A DNA stretch of 8,595 nucleotides from Candidatus Scatomorpha stercoravium (GTDB taxonomy: Bacteria > Bacillota > Clostridia > Oscillospirales > Oscillospiraceae), in NCBI GenBank assembly GCA_018716005.1, contig DVKN01000078.1:1-8595 (forward strand), read 5' to 3'. Made by a program: the position numbers and the translations under genes. Every line of letters starts with the position of its first letter. Within the stretch, counting starts at the first letter, position 1. The notes under the pieces are model-generated. The model did not search any database, was not told where the DNA came from, and saw only the letters and a list, made by a program, of their open reading frames with translations. Below are positions 1-5,353 of the stretch, in pieces.

Positions 1-1068
1 GCGCGCAATCGCGACGGCGTCGAGCTTGCCGGCGGCAATCTCCTTCGCGGCGACCTCGGGCTCCATCTTACCGGCGCAGACGACGGGGATGTCGCAGAAG
101 TTCTTGATGTGCTCGACCTCGGCCAGGTTGCAGTTGTTGGGCATGTACTGAGGCGGATGAGCCCAGTACCAGGCGTCGTAGGTGCCGTTGTCGCAGTTGA
201 GCATATCGTAGCCGGCGTCCTGGAGCTTCTTGACCACGATTTCGCTCTCGGCCATGTCGCGGCCGAACTCGACGAACTCCTCGCCGGGGACGGCGCCCTG
301 GAAGAAGTCCTTCGTCTTGGAGACGACGGAGTAGCGCAGGGAGACCGGGAAGTCGCTGCCGGCAGCGTTCTTTATGTTCTTGACGATGTCGGTGGCGAAG
401 CGCAGGCGGTTATCAAGGCTGCCGCCGTACTCGTCGGTGCGGTAGTTGAAGTTCTTGATAGCGAACTGGTCGAGCGTGTAGCCCTCGTGGACGGCGTGAA
501 TCTCGACGCCGTCGACGCCGGCCTCGCGGAGCAGGCGGGCGGTCTTGCCGAAGGCCTCGGTGCTCTCCTTAATCTCGGCCACGGTCAGCGGGCGGGACTT
601 ATAGTCCTGCTTCCAGCGGTTCGGCGTGGGGGAGGCGCTGGCGCAGAGGTACTCGGCGTCCATGACGAACTTGCCGACCTTGCCCATGGCGGGGTGGTCG
701 AGCATCATGCTCATCAGGTGGTTGACGCCCATGGAGCGGCCGCAGCCCGCGGCCAGCTGGATGAACAGCTTCGCGCCGGTCTTGTGGAAGTCCTGCATAT
801 ACTCCTTGAGCTCGCCGAACATCTTCTTATTGGTGTAGAGCCAGCGGTTGCCCATGACGTCGCGCACCCACTGCATGCCGGGCAGGATAAGGCCCACGTC
901 GTCGCGCGCGGTCTGAAGCAGGAAGTAGGCGGCTTCCTTATCGAAGTGACACGGCTCCATCCAGCCAAAGAGGCTGGTGCCGCCCATAGAACACATGACG
1001 ATGCGGTTCTTTATCTCCACATTGCCGATTTTCCAGGGAGTAAATAAGGCGCTGTACTTCTCGTCCAT
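1..1068 (-). CDS. NADH:flavin oxidoreductase, Old Yellow Enzyme family (partial, 3' end beyond window)
   Basis: The 356 visible residues form most of an FMN-binding TIM barrel of the Old Yellow Enzyme family, which reduces activated C=C bonds with NAD(P)H. The N-terminal LFTPWKIGNVEIKNRIVM segment, Q104 in LFIQLAAG, H191 and H194 in HAVHEGYTLDQF, the RTDEYGGSLDNRLRF signature (about 210-224) and R245 in SLRYS match FMN and substrate positions of the family. The EGYTLDQF variant recalls the long anaerobic members (2-enoate and dienoyl-CoA reductases, bile-acid or steroid reductases), which add a 4Fe-4S cluster and an FAD/NAD domain after the barrel. That part would lie outside the window, so total length and substrate cannot be judged. 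The ATG at 1068 is chosen because AAGGAAGGA lies 6 nt upstream and the family N-terminus begins there. The gene is divergent from rplU. The family is sure; the substrate is unknown. Confidence 0.93.
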   Translation of the reverse strand, partial: MDEKYSALFTPWKIGNVEIKNRIVMCSMGGTSLFGWMEPCHFDKEAAYFLLQTARDDVGLILPGMQWVRDVMGNRWLYTNKKMFGELKEYMQDFHKTGAKLFIQLAAGCGRSMGVNHLMSMMLDHPAMGKVGKFVMDAEYLCASASPTPNRWKQDYKSRPLTVAEIKESTEAFGKTARLLREAGVDGVEIHAVHEGYTLDQFAIKNFNYRTDEYGGSLDNRLRFATDIVKNIKNAAGSDFPVSLRYSVVSKTKDFFQGAVPGEEFVEFGRDMAESEIVVKKLQDAGYDMLNCDNGTYDAWYWAHPPQYMPNNCNLAEVEHIKNFCDIPVVCAGKMEPEVAAKEIAAGKLDAVAIAR

Positions 1069-1170
1069 TATACATCCTTCCTTCTTTTGTAGATTTCGCC
1101 GCGGAAAACGCCCCCGTCTCCGCCCGGCGACACGGCTGGCCTCAACCCGGCCCGCCGTAATATTGTGATT

Positions 1171-1199
1171 ATCATAACACAGCTTTGGTCAAAAAGCAA
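1171..1199 (-). promoter_or_regulatory. Promoter of the flavin oxidoreductase gene
   Basis: On the minus strand TTGCTT (1199-1194) is followed after 17 nt by TATGAT (1176-1171). TGT directly before the -10 box gives an extended -10 (TGn). The predicted transcript starts near 1164, leaving a leader of about 95 nt. The first TTGGTCA repeat falls inside the spacer, where a regulator could compete with polymerase. Confidence 0.55.
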
Positions 1200-1287
1200 T
1201 CATAAAGGCGAGATTTGTCCACAGAAATTATGCTATATTTCAGATTCTTTAAGCAGTTTTCAGACCTTGGTCAGACCACCTGTCAAA

Positions 1288-1316
1288 TTGACGGCGTTTT
1301 TCCGCGAAATCATACT
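1288..1316 (+). promoter_or_regulatory. Candidate upstream promoter of rplU-rpmA
   Basis: TTGACG (1288-1293) and CATACT (1311-1316) are separated by 17 nt. The -35 box matches the sigma-A consensus at 5 of 6 positions and the -10 box at 4 of 6. It lies 45 bp upstream of the stronger promoter, and tandem promoters are common for ribosomal-protein operons. The -35 overlaps the palindrome at 1282-1292. It could be chance. Confidence 0.35.
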
Positions 1317-1332
1317 CCGGGCAAAATTTCCG

Positions 1333-1361
1333 TTGACACCGCGCGCATTATATGGTATCAT
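1333..1361 (+). promoter_or_regulatory. Main promoter of rplU-rpmA
   Basis: A perfect -35 TTGACA (1333-1338) is followed after exactly 17 nt by TATCAT (1356-1361), which matches the sigma-A -10 consensus at 5 of 6 positions. The transcript should start near 1367-1368, giving a 5' leader of about 75 nt before rplU. Confidence 0.8.
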
Positions 1362-1366
1362 ATTCG

Positions 1367-1441
1367 AGCCGCATTGACAGGGCACACAAGTGACAGAGCG
1401 TCCGCCCCGAGAGCGAGTCTCTTCCAGAGAGGATGAAAGAA
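1367..1441 (+). promoter_or_regulatory. rplU 5' leader with hairpin over the ribosome-binding site
   Basis: TCTCT (1418-1422) and AGAGA (1426-1430) can form a 5-bp hairpin with a 3-nt loop that buries the Shine-Dalgarno AGAGAGG (1426-1432). The same TCTC can pair instead with GAGA at 1409-1412, which would free the site, so the two folds exclude each other. A TGACAG repeat (1375-1380 and 1391-1396) lies upstream. Ribosomal-protein leaders, including L21 leaders, are known in Firmicutes; I cannot confirm that this one belongs to that Rfam family. The short stems make this tentative. Confidence 0.35.
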
Positions 1442-1753
1442 ATGAAGTATGCAGTCATCGAGACCGGCGGTAAGCAGTACCGCGTGGCGGAGGGCGACGT
1501 CATCTACATCGCGAAGCTCGACGCCGAGGCCGGTTCCACCGTTAAGTTCGACCGCGTCCTCGCCGTGACCGACGAGGCCGGCAGCGTCTTTGGCGCTCCC
1601 CTGGTCGACGGCGCCGTCGTCACCGCGAACGTCGTCAAGAACGGCAAGGGCAAGAAGGTCCGCGTCTACAAGATGAAGCCCAAGAAGGGCTACCAGCGCC
1701 TGCAGGGCCACCGTCAGCCCTACACGAAGGTCCAGATTGAGACCATCGGCTAA
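1442..1753 (+). CDS. rplU: 50S ribosomal protein L21
   Basis: This 103-residue protein is full length for L21 (usually about 102-103). It begins MKYAVIETGGKQYRVAEGD, the family's conserved N-terminal strand, and has the basic C-terminal stretch KMKPKKGYQRLQGHRQPYTKVQIE. L21 binds 23S rRNA in the large subunit. An in-frame ATG at 1433 would add three residues, but it directly abuts the Shine-Dalgarno AGAGAGG (1426-1432). The ATG at 1442 sits 9 nt beyond that site and gives the canonical N-terminus, so it is preferred. It is first in the rplU-rpmA operon. The next gene starts 31 nt downstream, leaving no room for prp, the protease gene usually found here in Firmicutes. Confidence 0.98.
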   Translation: MKYAVIETGGKQYRVAEGDVIYIAKLDAEAGSTVKFDRVLAVTDEAGSVFGAPLVDGAVVTANVVKNGKGKKVRVYKMKPKKGYQRLQGHRQPYTKVQIETIG

Positions 1754-1784
1754 AAGCACGCTACTGAATTCGGAGGTGTAATCA

Positions 1785-2048
1785 ATGGCTCATAAAAAAG
1801 GTATGGGTTCGACCAAGAACGGTCGTGACAGCGAGTCCAAGCGCCTCGGCGCGAAGCGTGCCGACGGCCAGTACGTCCTCGCGGGCAACATTCTCGTCCG
1901 CCAGCGCGGCACCAAGATCCATCCCGGCACCAACGTCGGCAAGGGCAAGGACGACACCCTGTTCTCCCTCGTCAACGGCACCGTGAGGTTCGAGCGCTAC
2001 GGCAAGGACCGCAAGAAGGTCTCTGTCTACGAGGAAATAGCTCAGTGA
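1785..2048 (+). CDS. rpmA: 50S ribosomal protein L27, form without the cleavable N-terminal extension
   Basis: The 87 residues start MAHKKGMGSTKNGRDSESKR and continue through the L27 core (GQYVLAGNILVRQRGTKIHPGTNVGKGKDDTLF). The flexible L27 N-terminus reaches into the peptidyl-transferase centre. Many Firmicutes make it with an extension ending in a LQFFA-type site that the cysteine protease Prp must cut. Here the sequence begins directly at MAHKK, as in Escherichia coli, and prp is absent from its usual place. The Shine-Dalgarno GGAGGTG (1772-1778) is 6 nt from the ATG, and no upstream in-frame start would supply an extension. The gene is co-transcribed with rplU and followed at once by a strong terminator. 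Confidence 0.98.
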   Translation: MAHKKGMGSTKNGRDSESKRLGAKRADGQYVLAGNILVRQRGTKIHPGTNVGKGKDDTLFSLVNGTVRFERYGKDRKKVSVYEEIAQ

Positions 2049-2054
2049 CAACGC

Positions 2055-2083
2055 GCGGACGGGTTAATCCCGTCCGCTTTTTT
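2055..2083 (+). terminator. Intrinsic terminator after rpmA
   Basis: A perfect 9-bp stem, GCGGACGGG (2055-2063) with CCCGTCCGC (2069-2077), closes a 5-nt loop TTAAT and is followed by six T. It lies 6 nt past the rpmA stop. It should end most rplU-rpmA transcripts and leave obg dependent on read-through or its own promoter. Confidence 0.92.
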
Positions 2084-2106
2084 ATTCTTCCGCTGACTAC
2101 TATCAC
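2078..2106 (+). promoter_or_regulatory. Weak candidate promoter of obg
   Basis: The only sigma-A-like pair between the rpmA terminator and obg is TTTTTT (2078-2083), the terminator's own T-run, with TATCAC (2101-2106) after 17 nt. The -35 is poor. obg may instead rely on terminator read-through. Confidence 0.2.
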
Positions 2107-2123
2107 TTACGCCGGAGGTACCT

Positions 2124-3407
2124 ATGGCTTCTCCTTTCGTTGACAAAGTAACCATCGAGATAAAGGCCGGCAAGGGCGGCGACGGAGCCGTATCCTTCCA
2201 CCGCGAGAAATATGTCGCGGCCGGCGGCCCGGACGGCGGCGACGGCGGGCGCGGCGGGGACGTCATCTTCCGCGTCGACAGCCACATGAGCACGCTCATG
2301 GACTTCCGCTATAAGCGCAAGTTCGCCGCGGGCAACGGCGCGCCCGGCGGCGGCAAGCGCTGCACGGGCAAAGACGGCGAGAGCATAGTGCTGCGCGTCC
2401 CCCTGGGCACCGTAATACGCGACGCGGACTCCGGCGCGGTCATGCACGACATGAGCTCCGGCGAGGACTACACCGTCTGCCGCGGCGGGCGCGGCGGCTG
2501 GGGCAACAAGCGCTTCGCCACCGCGACGCGCCAGACCCCCCGCTTCGCGAAGCCCGGCCTGCCCGGCGAGGAGCACAAGGTCCTCCTCGAGCTCAAGCTG
2601 CTCGCGGACGTGGGCCTCGTCGGCTTCCCCAACGTGGGCAAGAGCACGCTCCTGAGCGTCGTCACGAACGCCCATCCCAAGATAGCGAACTACCACTTCA
2701 CCACGCTCTTCCCCAACCTCGGCGTCGTCTATATACGTGAGGGCGAGAGCTTCGTCATTGCCGATATCCCCGGCATAATCGAGGGCGCGAGCGAGGGCGC
2801 GGGCCTGGGGCACGACTTCCTCAGGCATATCGACCGCTGCCGCCTGCTCATTCACCTCGTCGACGTCTCCGGCTGCGAGGGGCGCGACCCGGTGGCGGAC
2901 TTCGACGCCATCTGCGACGAGCTCGCCGCCTGGAGCCCGGAGCTCGCGGCGAGGCCGCAGCTCGTCGCCGCGAACAAGTGCGACCTCCTCGGCGAGGACC
3001 GCGAGAACCTCGAGCGGCTGCGCCGGCACGTCGAGGCGAAGGGCTATAAGCTCTTCGAGCTCTCCGCCGCCACGACCCAGGGCGCGATGGAGCTCATGCG
3101 CGCGGCCCAGGCCGAGCTCGACCACCTGCCGCCCGTCACCGTCTTCGAGGCCGACTACGTCCCGCCCGAGCCGGAGCTCGGCTCGCCGGAGGACATCCGG
3201 ATAGACCGCGAGGGCAGCACCTGGTACTGCGACGGCGACTGGCTCGCGCGGCTCGTCGCGAGCATAAACTTCGGCGACTACGAGAGCCGGATGTACTTCG
3301 ACCGCCGCCTGCGCCAGGCCGGCTTCTTCGACCGCCTCGAGGCCGAGGGCATCAAGGACGGCGACACGGTGAGCATCTACGACATCGAATTTGAATACCA
3401 GAGCTGA
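2124..3407 (+). CDS. obg: Obg/CgtA family ribosome-associated GTPase
   Basis: The 427-residue protein has the three Obg domains. Residues 1-158 are the glycine-rich Obg fold (GKGGDGAVSFHREKY, GGPDGGDGGRGGD). Residues about 159-335 are the GTPase, with G1 GFPNVGKST (167-175), switch I with TTLFPN (193-198), G3 DIPG (214-217), G4 NKCD (284-287) and G5 SAA (314-316). Residues about 340-427 are the C-terminal OCT domain. Obg is essential in many bacteria, acts in late 50S assembly, and is linked to the stringent and general stress responses. All nucleotide-binding motifs are intact. The ATG at 2124 has GGAGGT (2114-2119) 4 nt upstream. It follows rplU-rpmA in the classical order, but a strong terminator lies in the 75-nt gap. 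It converges on the anti-sigma gene with a shared terminator between them. Confidence 0.98.
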   Translation: MASPFVDKVTIEIKAGKGGDGAVSFHREKYVAAGGPDGGDGGRGGDVIFRVDSHMSTLMDFRYKRKFAAGNGAPGGGKRCTGKDGESIVLRVPLGTVIRDADSGAVMHDMSSGEDYTVCRGGRGGWGNKRFATATRQTPRFAKPGLPGEEHKVLLELKLLADVGLVGFPNVGKSTLLSVVTNAHPKIANYHFTTLFPNLGVVYIREGESFVIADIPGIIEGASEGAGLGHDFLRHIDRCRLLIHLVDVSGCEGRDPVADFDAICDELAAWSPELAARPQLVAANKCDLLGEDRENLERLRRHVEAKGYKLFELSAATTQGAMELMRAAQAELDHLPPVTVFEADYVPPEPELGSPEDIRIDREGSTWYCDGDWLARLVASINFGDYESRMYFDRRLRQAGFFDRLEAEGIKDGDTVSIYDIEFEYQS

Positions 3408-3420
3408 GGCTCTGAGAGGC

Positions 3421-3454
3421 AGAAAGCCGGACGGAAAAATCCGTCCGGCTTTCT
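3421..3454. terminator. Bidirectional terminator between obg and the first anti-sigma gene
   Basis: A perfect 15-bp inverted repeat, 3421-3435 with 3440-3454, closes a 4-nt AAAA loop. Its outer pairs are A/T-rich, so each strand ends in a T-containing run (CTTTCT on both), though neither is a long T-tract. It begins 13 nt after the obg stop and ends directly at the stop codon of the convergent gene, so it can serve both transcripts. Its GGACGG/CCGTCC stem core is also present in the rpmA terminator. Confidence 0.88.
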
Positions 3455-4768
3455 CTATTTGAGCTCCATGGCGTAGAGCCTGCCGAATTCAATCCTCTCG
3501 ACGCTCTCCGGCTCCACGGCGGCGGTGTAGAACAGGAACCAGTCGAAGGAGCCGTCGTCCCCCGCTCCGCGCGGGCCCACGTTCGCGCCGCGCCAGCCCT
3601 CGGGCGTGACGGCGTAGACGCGGTAGCTCGCGAGGCGCCATATGTCCCCGGGCTCTCCCCTGCCCTCTATCCGGATTCCCAGCGGCGTGAGCGTGACGAG
3701 TGCACCGGAGACAAGCGTCACGCCATCCTCATCCACGATGTCGCCCGTATAGGTCAGGGCGCTCCCGGCGTCCGAGAGCTCGACCTCCACCGTCCAGTCG
3801 GAGCGGACGGAGCCCGAGAACCGGCCCTCAATTTCCAGCGTCAGGCCTGCGAGCTCCGCGGGGTCTATGTCGAAGACGTACTGATAGAGGAGGTAACGCA
3901 CCTCGCTTTCGGAGCCATCCCAGGGGCTCATGTCCTCCAGGAGGAAGCCGATGATGCCATCTCCCGCGGGCGTCTCTCCGTCCGGGCCGCGCAGCGCGAG
4001 CTTGAAATTGTAGTCCCGGCAGTCGCCCCAGCTGTCGACGCCTATCTGGACGGCGGGCCTTCCGCCCACGGTGCCCACGGAGCCCAGCCAGAGCCCGGGC
4101 TCTATCTCGGCGCCGCGCTCCACGGGCAGCAGCTCCCCTTCCGCGGCCTCGGGGCCGAGAGCGGCGGCGGAGGCGAAATCCGGCAGGACCTCCTCGGGGC
4201 CGAATTTCGTCCCGCCCTCCGGGGTATAATTGAGCTCCCACAGGGCAATCTCCGCCGGGCCGGATAAGCCGCCGTTTTCATCGTAGGCGAGCACGACGTA
4301 ATAGCCCGTGCCCGTCTCCTCGTCAAAATATACCTGCTCCGTCCTGCCCGTGCCGTTTATGGCGAAAACGGCCTGGCAGCCGGGCTCCTCCCTCACGCGG
4401 CCGAGCCCCGCCGTGTCTCGCAGGGAGATATACGCCGCGGCGCTGTCGCCGAAGCCCTGCGCGCCGAGGACCGTCATCTCTATGCCCTCGCGCTCCGCCG
4501 CAGCCTCCTGCGGCTCGAGGACGTCCGTAAACCCGCCCGCGCCGAGGCGGGAGCTCAGCCAGTCGAGGCCGCCGAAGGCCGCCGCGCAGCCCGTTATAAG
4601 CAGCGCCGCCGCTATGACCGCCGCGAGGACGGCGGCGGCTCGCCTCCCGCGCGGCCTTATCCCAAGCTCCGCGCGCACGGCCCCGCTCACGTCGGGCGCG
4701 GCCAGCTCCCGCTCGAAGCGCTCGAAGGCCTCGAGTATGGCGTGCTCGTCCCTGTCCCGTTCAGCCAT
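3455..4768 (-). CDS. Membrane-anchored probable anti-sigma factor 1 (DUF4179-like)
   Basis: The protein has 437 residues. Residues 1-43 are a short charged cytoplasmic part without the HxxxCxxC zinc motif of ZAS anti-sigma factors. Residues about 44-64 form one hydrophobic helix after GRR, ending in LITGCAAA with Cys61. The remaining roughly 375 residues should lie outside the membrane and look beta-rich, with EGIEMTVLGAQGF (94-106), YFDEETGTGYY (147-157), GRFSGSVRSDWTVEV (315-329) and a V-TLTPLGI segment (358-365). The same blocks occur in the paralogue encoded at 5354-6670. The layout resembles DUF4179 (possibly with DUF5643) proteins that accompany ECF sigma factors in Firmicutes, though I name this from memory. 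The ATG at 4768 lies 2 nt past the sigma stop, with GAGGTG about 5 nt upstream; a GTG at 4774 is a weaker alternative. The anti-sigma role is inferred from position and topology. Confidence 0.8.
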   Translation of the reverse strand: MAERDRDEHAILEAFERFERELAAPDVSGAVRAELGIRPRGRRAAAVLAAVIAAALLITGCAAAFGGLDWLSSRLGAGGFTDVLEPQEAAAEREGIEMTVLGAQGFGDSAAAYISLRDTAGLGRVREEPGCQAVFAINGTGRTEQVYFDEETGTGYYVVLAYDENGGLSGPAEIALWELNYTPEGGTKFGPEEVLPDFASAAALGPEAAEGELLPVERGAEIEPGLWLGSVGTVGGRPAVQIGVDSWGDCRDYNFKLALRGPDGETPAGDGIIGFLLEDMSPWDGSESEVRYLLYQYVFDIDPAELAGLTLEIEGRFSGSVRSDWTVEVELSDAGSALTYTGDIVDEDGVTLVSGALVTLTPLGIRIEGRGEPGDIWRLASYRVYAVTPEGWRGANVGPRGAGDDGSFDWFLFYTAAVEPESVERIEFGRLYAMELK

Positions 4769-4770
4769 GG

Positions 4771-5241
4771 TCACACCTCGCTTTCATCGTCGCTCAGCAG
4801 CCTTGCGAGCCGCTTTTTTGCCCTTTCGTATCTCTTGCGCGCCGCGGCCTCGCTTATGCCGAGGCGCGAGGCGAGCTCGGCGTAGTCCTCGCCCGCCAGC
4901 GCGCGGCCCAGGACGAGCGCCCTGTCCCCGTCCGGGAGGCGCGAGAGCGCGTCCATGAGCTCGAGCCGGCCCTCGTGGGAGGGCGCGGCCGCGGCCTCCG
5001 CCGGCAGCTCGGCGAAGCTGAGCGCGCCGCGCGACCTCATTATGTCCACGCACTTCGTCAGCGTGATGCGGTACAGCCAGGCGAGGGCCGCCCGCCCGTC
5101 GAAATCCGCCCGGCCTCTCCAGGCGGCGCAGAAGGCCTCCTGGACGGCGTCCTCGGCCTCGTGCCAGTCCCCAAGTATGGCGTAGGCGTAGGCGAAGAGC
5201 CGTCTCGAGTGCTCCCGCATGGCCCTGTCCAAATCAAACAC
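4771..5241 (-). CDS. RNA polymerase ECF-type sigma factor 1
   Basis: The 156-residue protein has the two ECF regions. Region 2 (about 11-71) contains LFAYAYAILGDWHEAEDAVQEAF and WLYRITLTKCVDIMRSR. Region 4 (about 95-150) carries the helix-turn-helix DYAELASRLGISEAAARKRYERAKKRL. It should redirect RNA polymerase to an extracytoplasmic-stress regulon. The start is the GTG at 5241. A near-perfect Shine-Dalgarno GGAGGTGA ends 7 nt before it, and the N-terminus then aligns with the paralogue encoded at 6660-7148. A longer in-frame ATG at 5298 overlaps the -10 box of the promoter, so it lies upstream of the transcript start, and the 19 residues it would add are low-complexity Ala/Arg/Gly. The stop is 2 nt before the next gene, indicating translational coupling with its probable anti-sigma factor. 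Confidence 0.93.
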   Translation of the reverse strand: MFDLDRAMREHSRRLFAYAYAILGDWHEAEDAVQEAFCAAWRGRADFDGRAALAWLYRITLTKCVDIMRSRGALSFAELPAEAAAAPSHEGRLELMDALSRLPDGDRALVLGRALAGEDYAELASRLGISEAAARKRYERAKKRLARLLSDDESEV

Positions 5242-5248
5242 GGGCGAT

Positions 5249-5256
5249 TCACCTCC
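5249..5256 (-). promoter_or_regulatory. Shine-Dalgarno site fixing the GTG start of sigma factor 1
   Basis: The minus-strand sequence GGAGGTGA fully matches the 16S anti-Shine-Dalgarno and sits 7 nt before the GTG at 5241. No comparable site precedes the longer ATG at 5298. Confidence 0.85.
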
Positions 5257-5296
5257 CCCGGATTCGCGCGCCGCGCGCGCCGCCCTGCTCTCACCC

Positions 5297-5328
5297 ATTA
5301 TAACGCATTTTTCCCCCTGCCTGTGACA
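5297..5328 (-). promoter_or_regulatory. Shared ECF-type promoter of sigma operon 1
   Basis: On the minus strand TGTCACA (5328-5322) is followed after 13 nt by ATGCGTTATAAT (5308-5297). The same two blocks with the same spacing precede sigma gene 2. Read as an ECF promoter this is TGTCAC-N17-CGTT, close in form to TGTAAC-N17-CGAC-type Bacillus ECF promoters. Read as sigma-A, TATAAT is perfect but no -35 fits at 17 nt. The transcript would start near 5290. Confidence 0.7.
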
Positions 5329-5337
5329 GGGGGAAAA
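5309..5337. repeat. 11-bp inverted repeat around the -35 of sigma operon 1
   Basis: TTTTCCCCCTG (5309-5319) pairs perfectly with CAGGGGGAAAA (5327-5337) across a 7-nt loop. The loop and its right flank contain the TGTCACA promoter block, which is itself the core of the palindrome CCTGT-C-ACAGG (minus strand, 5330-5320). It begins 17 nt past the anti-sigma gene 2 stop codon. It could be an operator or a weak terminator for operon 2, but no T-tract follows on the minus strand. The sigma gene 2 promoter has no such repeat. Confidence 0.6.
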
Positions 5338-5353
5338 TATTTTATCCGCTTTT

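Larger units (their letters stand above)
1069..1441. other. Divergent intergenic control region
   Basis: These 373 bases hold no gene. They contain the flavoenzyme promoter and its GC-rich leader (about 95 nt), two candidate promoters for rplU, the rplU leader, and small palindromes between the divergent promoters: GACC-TT-GGTC with a further GACC (1263-1277), and GTCAA-A-TTGAC (1282-1292). The heptamer TTGGTCA occurs twice, at 1185-1191 and 1267-1273. The stretch 1184-1335 is much richer in AT than the flanking genes, as expected of promoter DNA. Confidence 0.7.

Noticed and set aside
109..1047. Long plus-strand open frame opposite the flavin oxidoreductase
   Set aside because: Its composition is low-complexity Ala/Val/Leu/Gly and matches no family, while the opposite strand encodes clear Old Yellow Enzyme motifs. 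It is a GC-rich antisense shadow.
1215..1223. TTGTCCACA, similar to a DnaA box
   Set aside because: It is a single copy with one mismatch to TTATCCACA, with no cluster of boxes and no origin genes nearby.
1374..1402. TTGACA at 1374-1379 as a third rplU promoter
   Set aside because: The expected -10 position (1397-1402, AGCGTC) has no resemblance to TATAAT, and the site lies downstream of the stronger promoter's start.
2103..3125. 340-codon minus-strand open frame opposite obg
   Set aside because: It lies fully opposite the well-supported obg gene, has biased Ala/Arg/Val composition and no recognisable motif.
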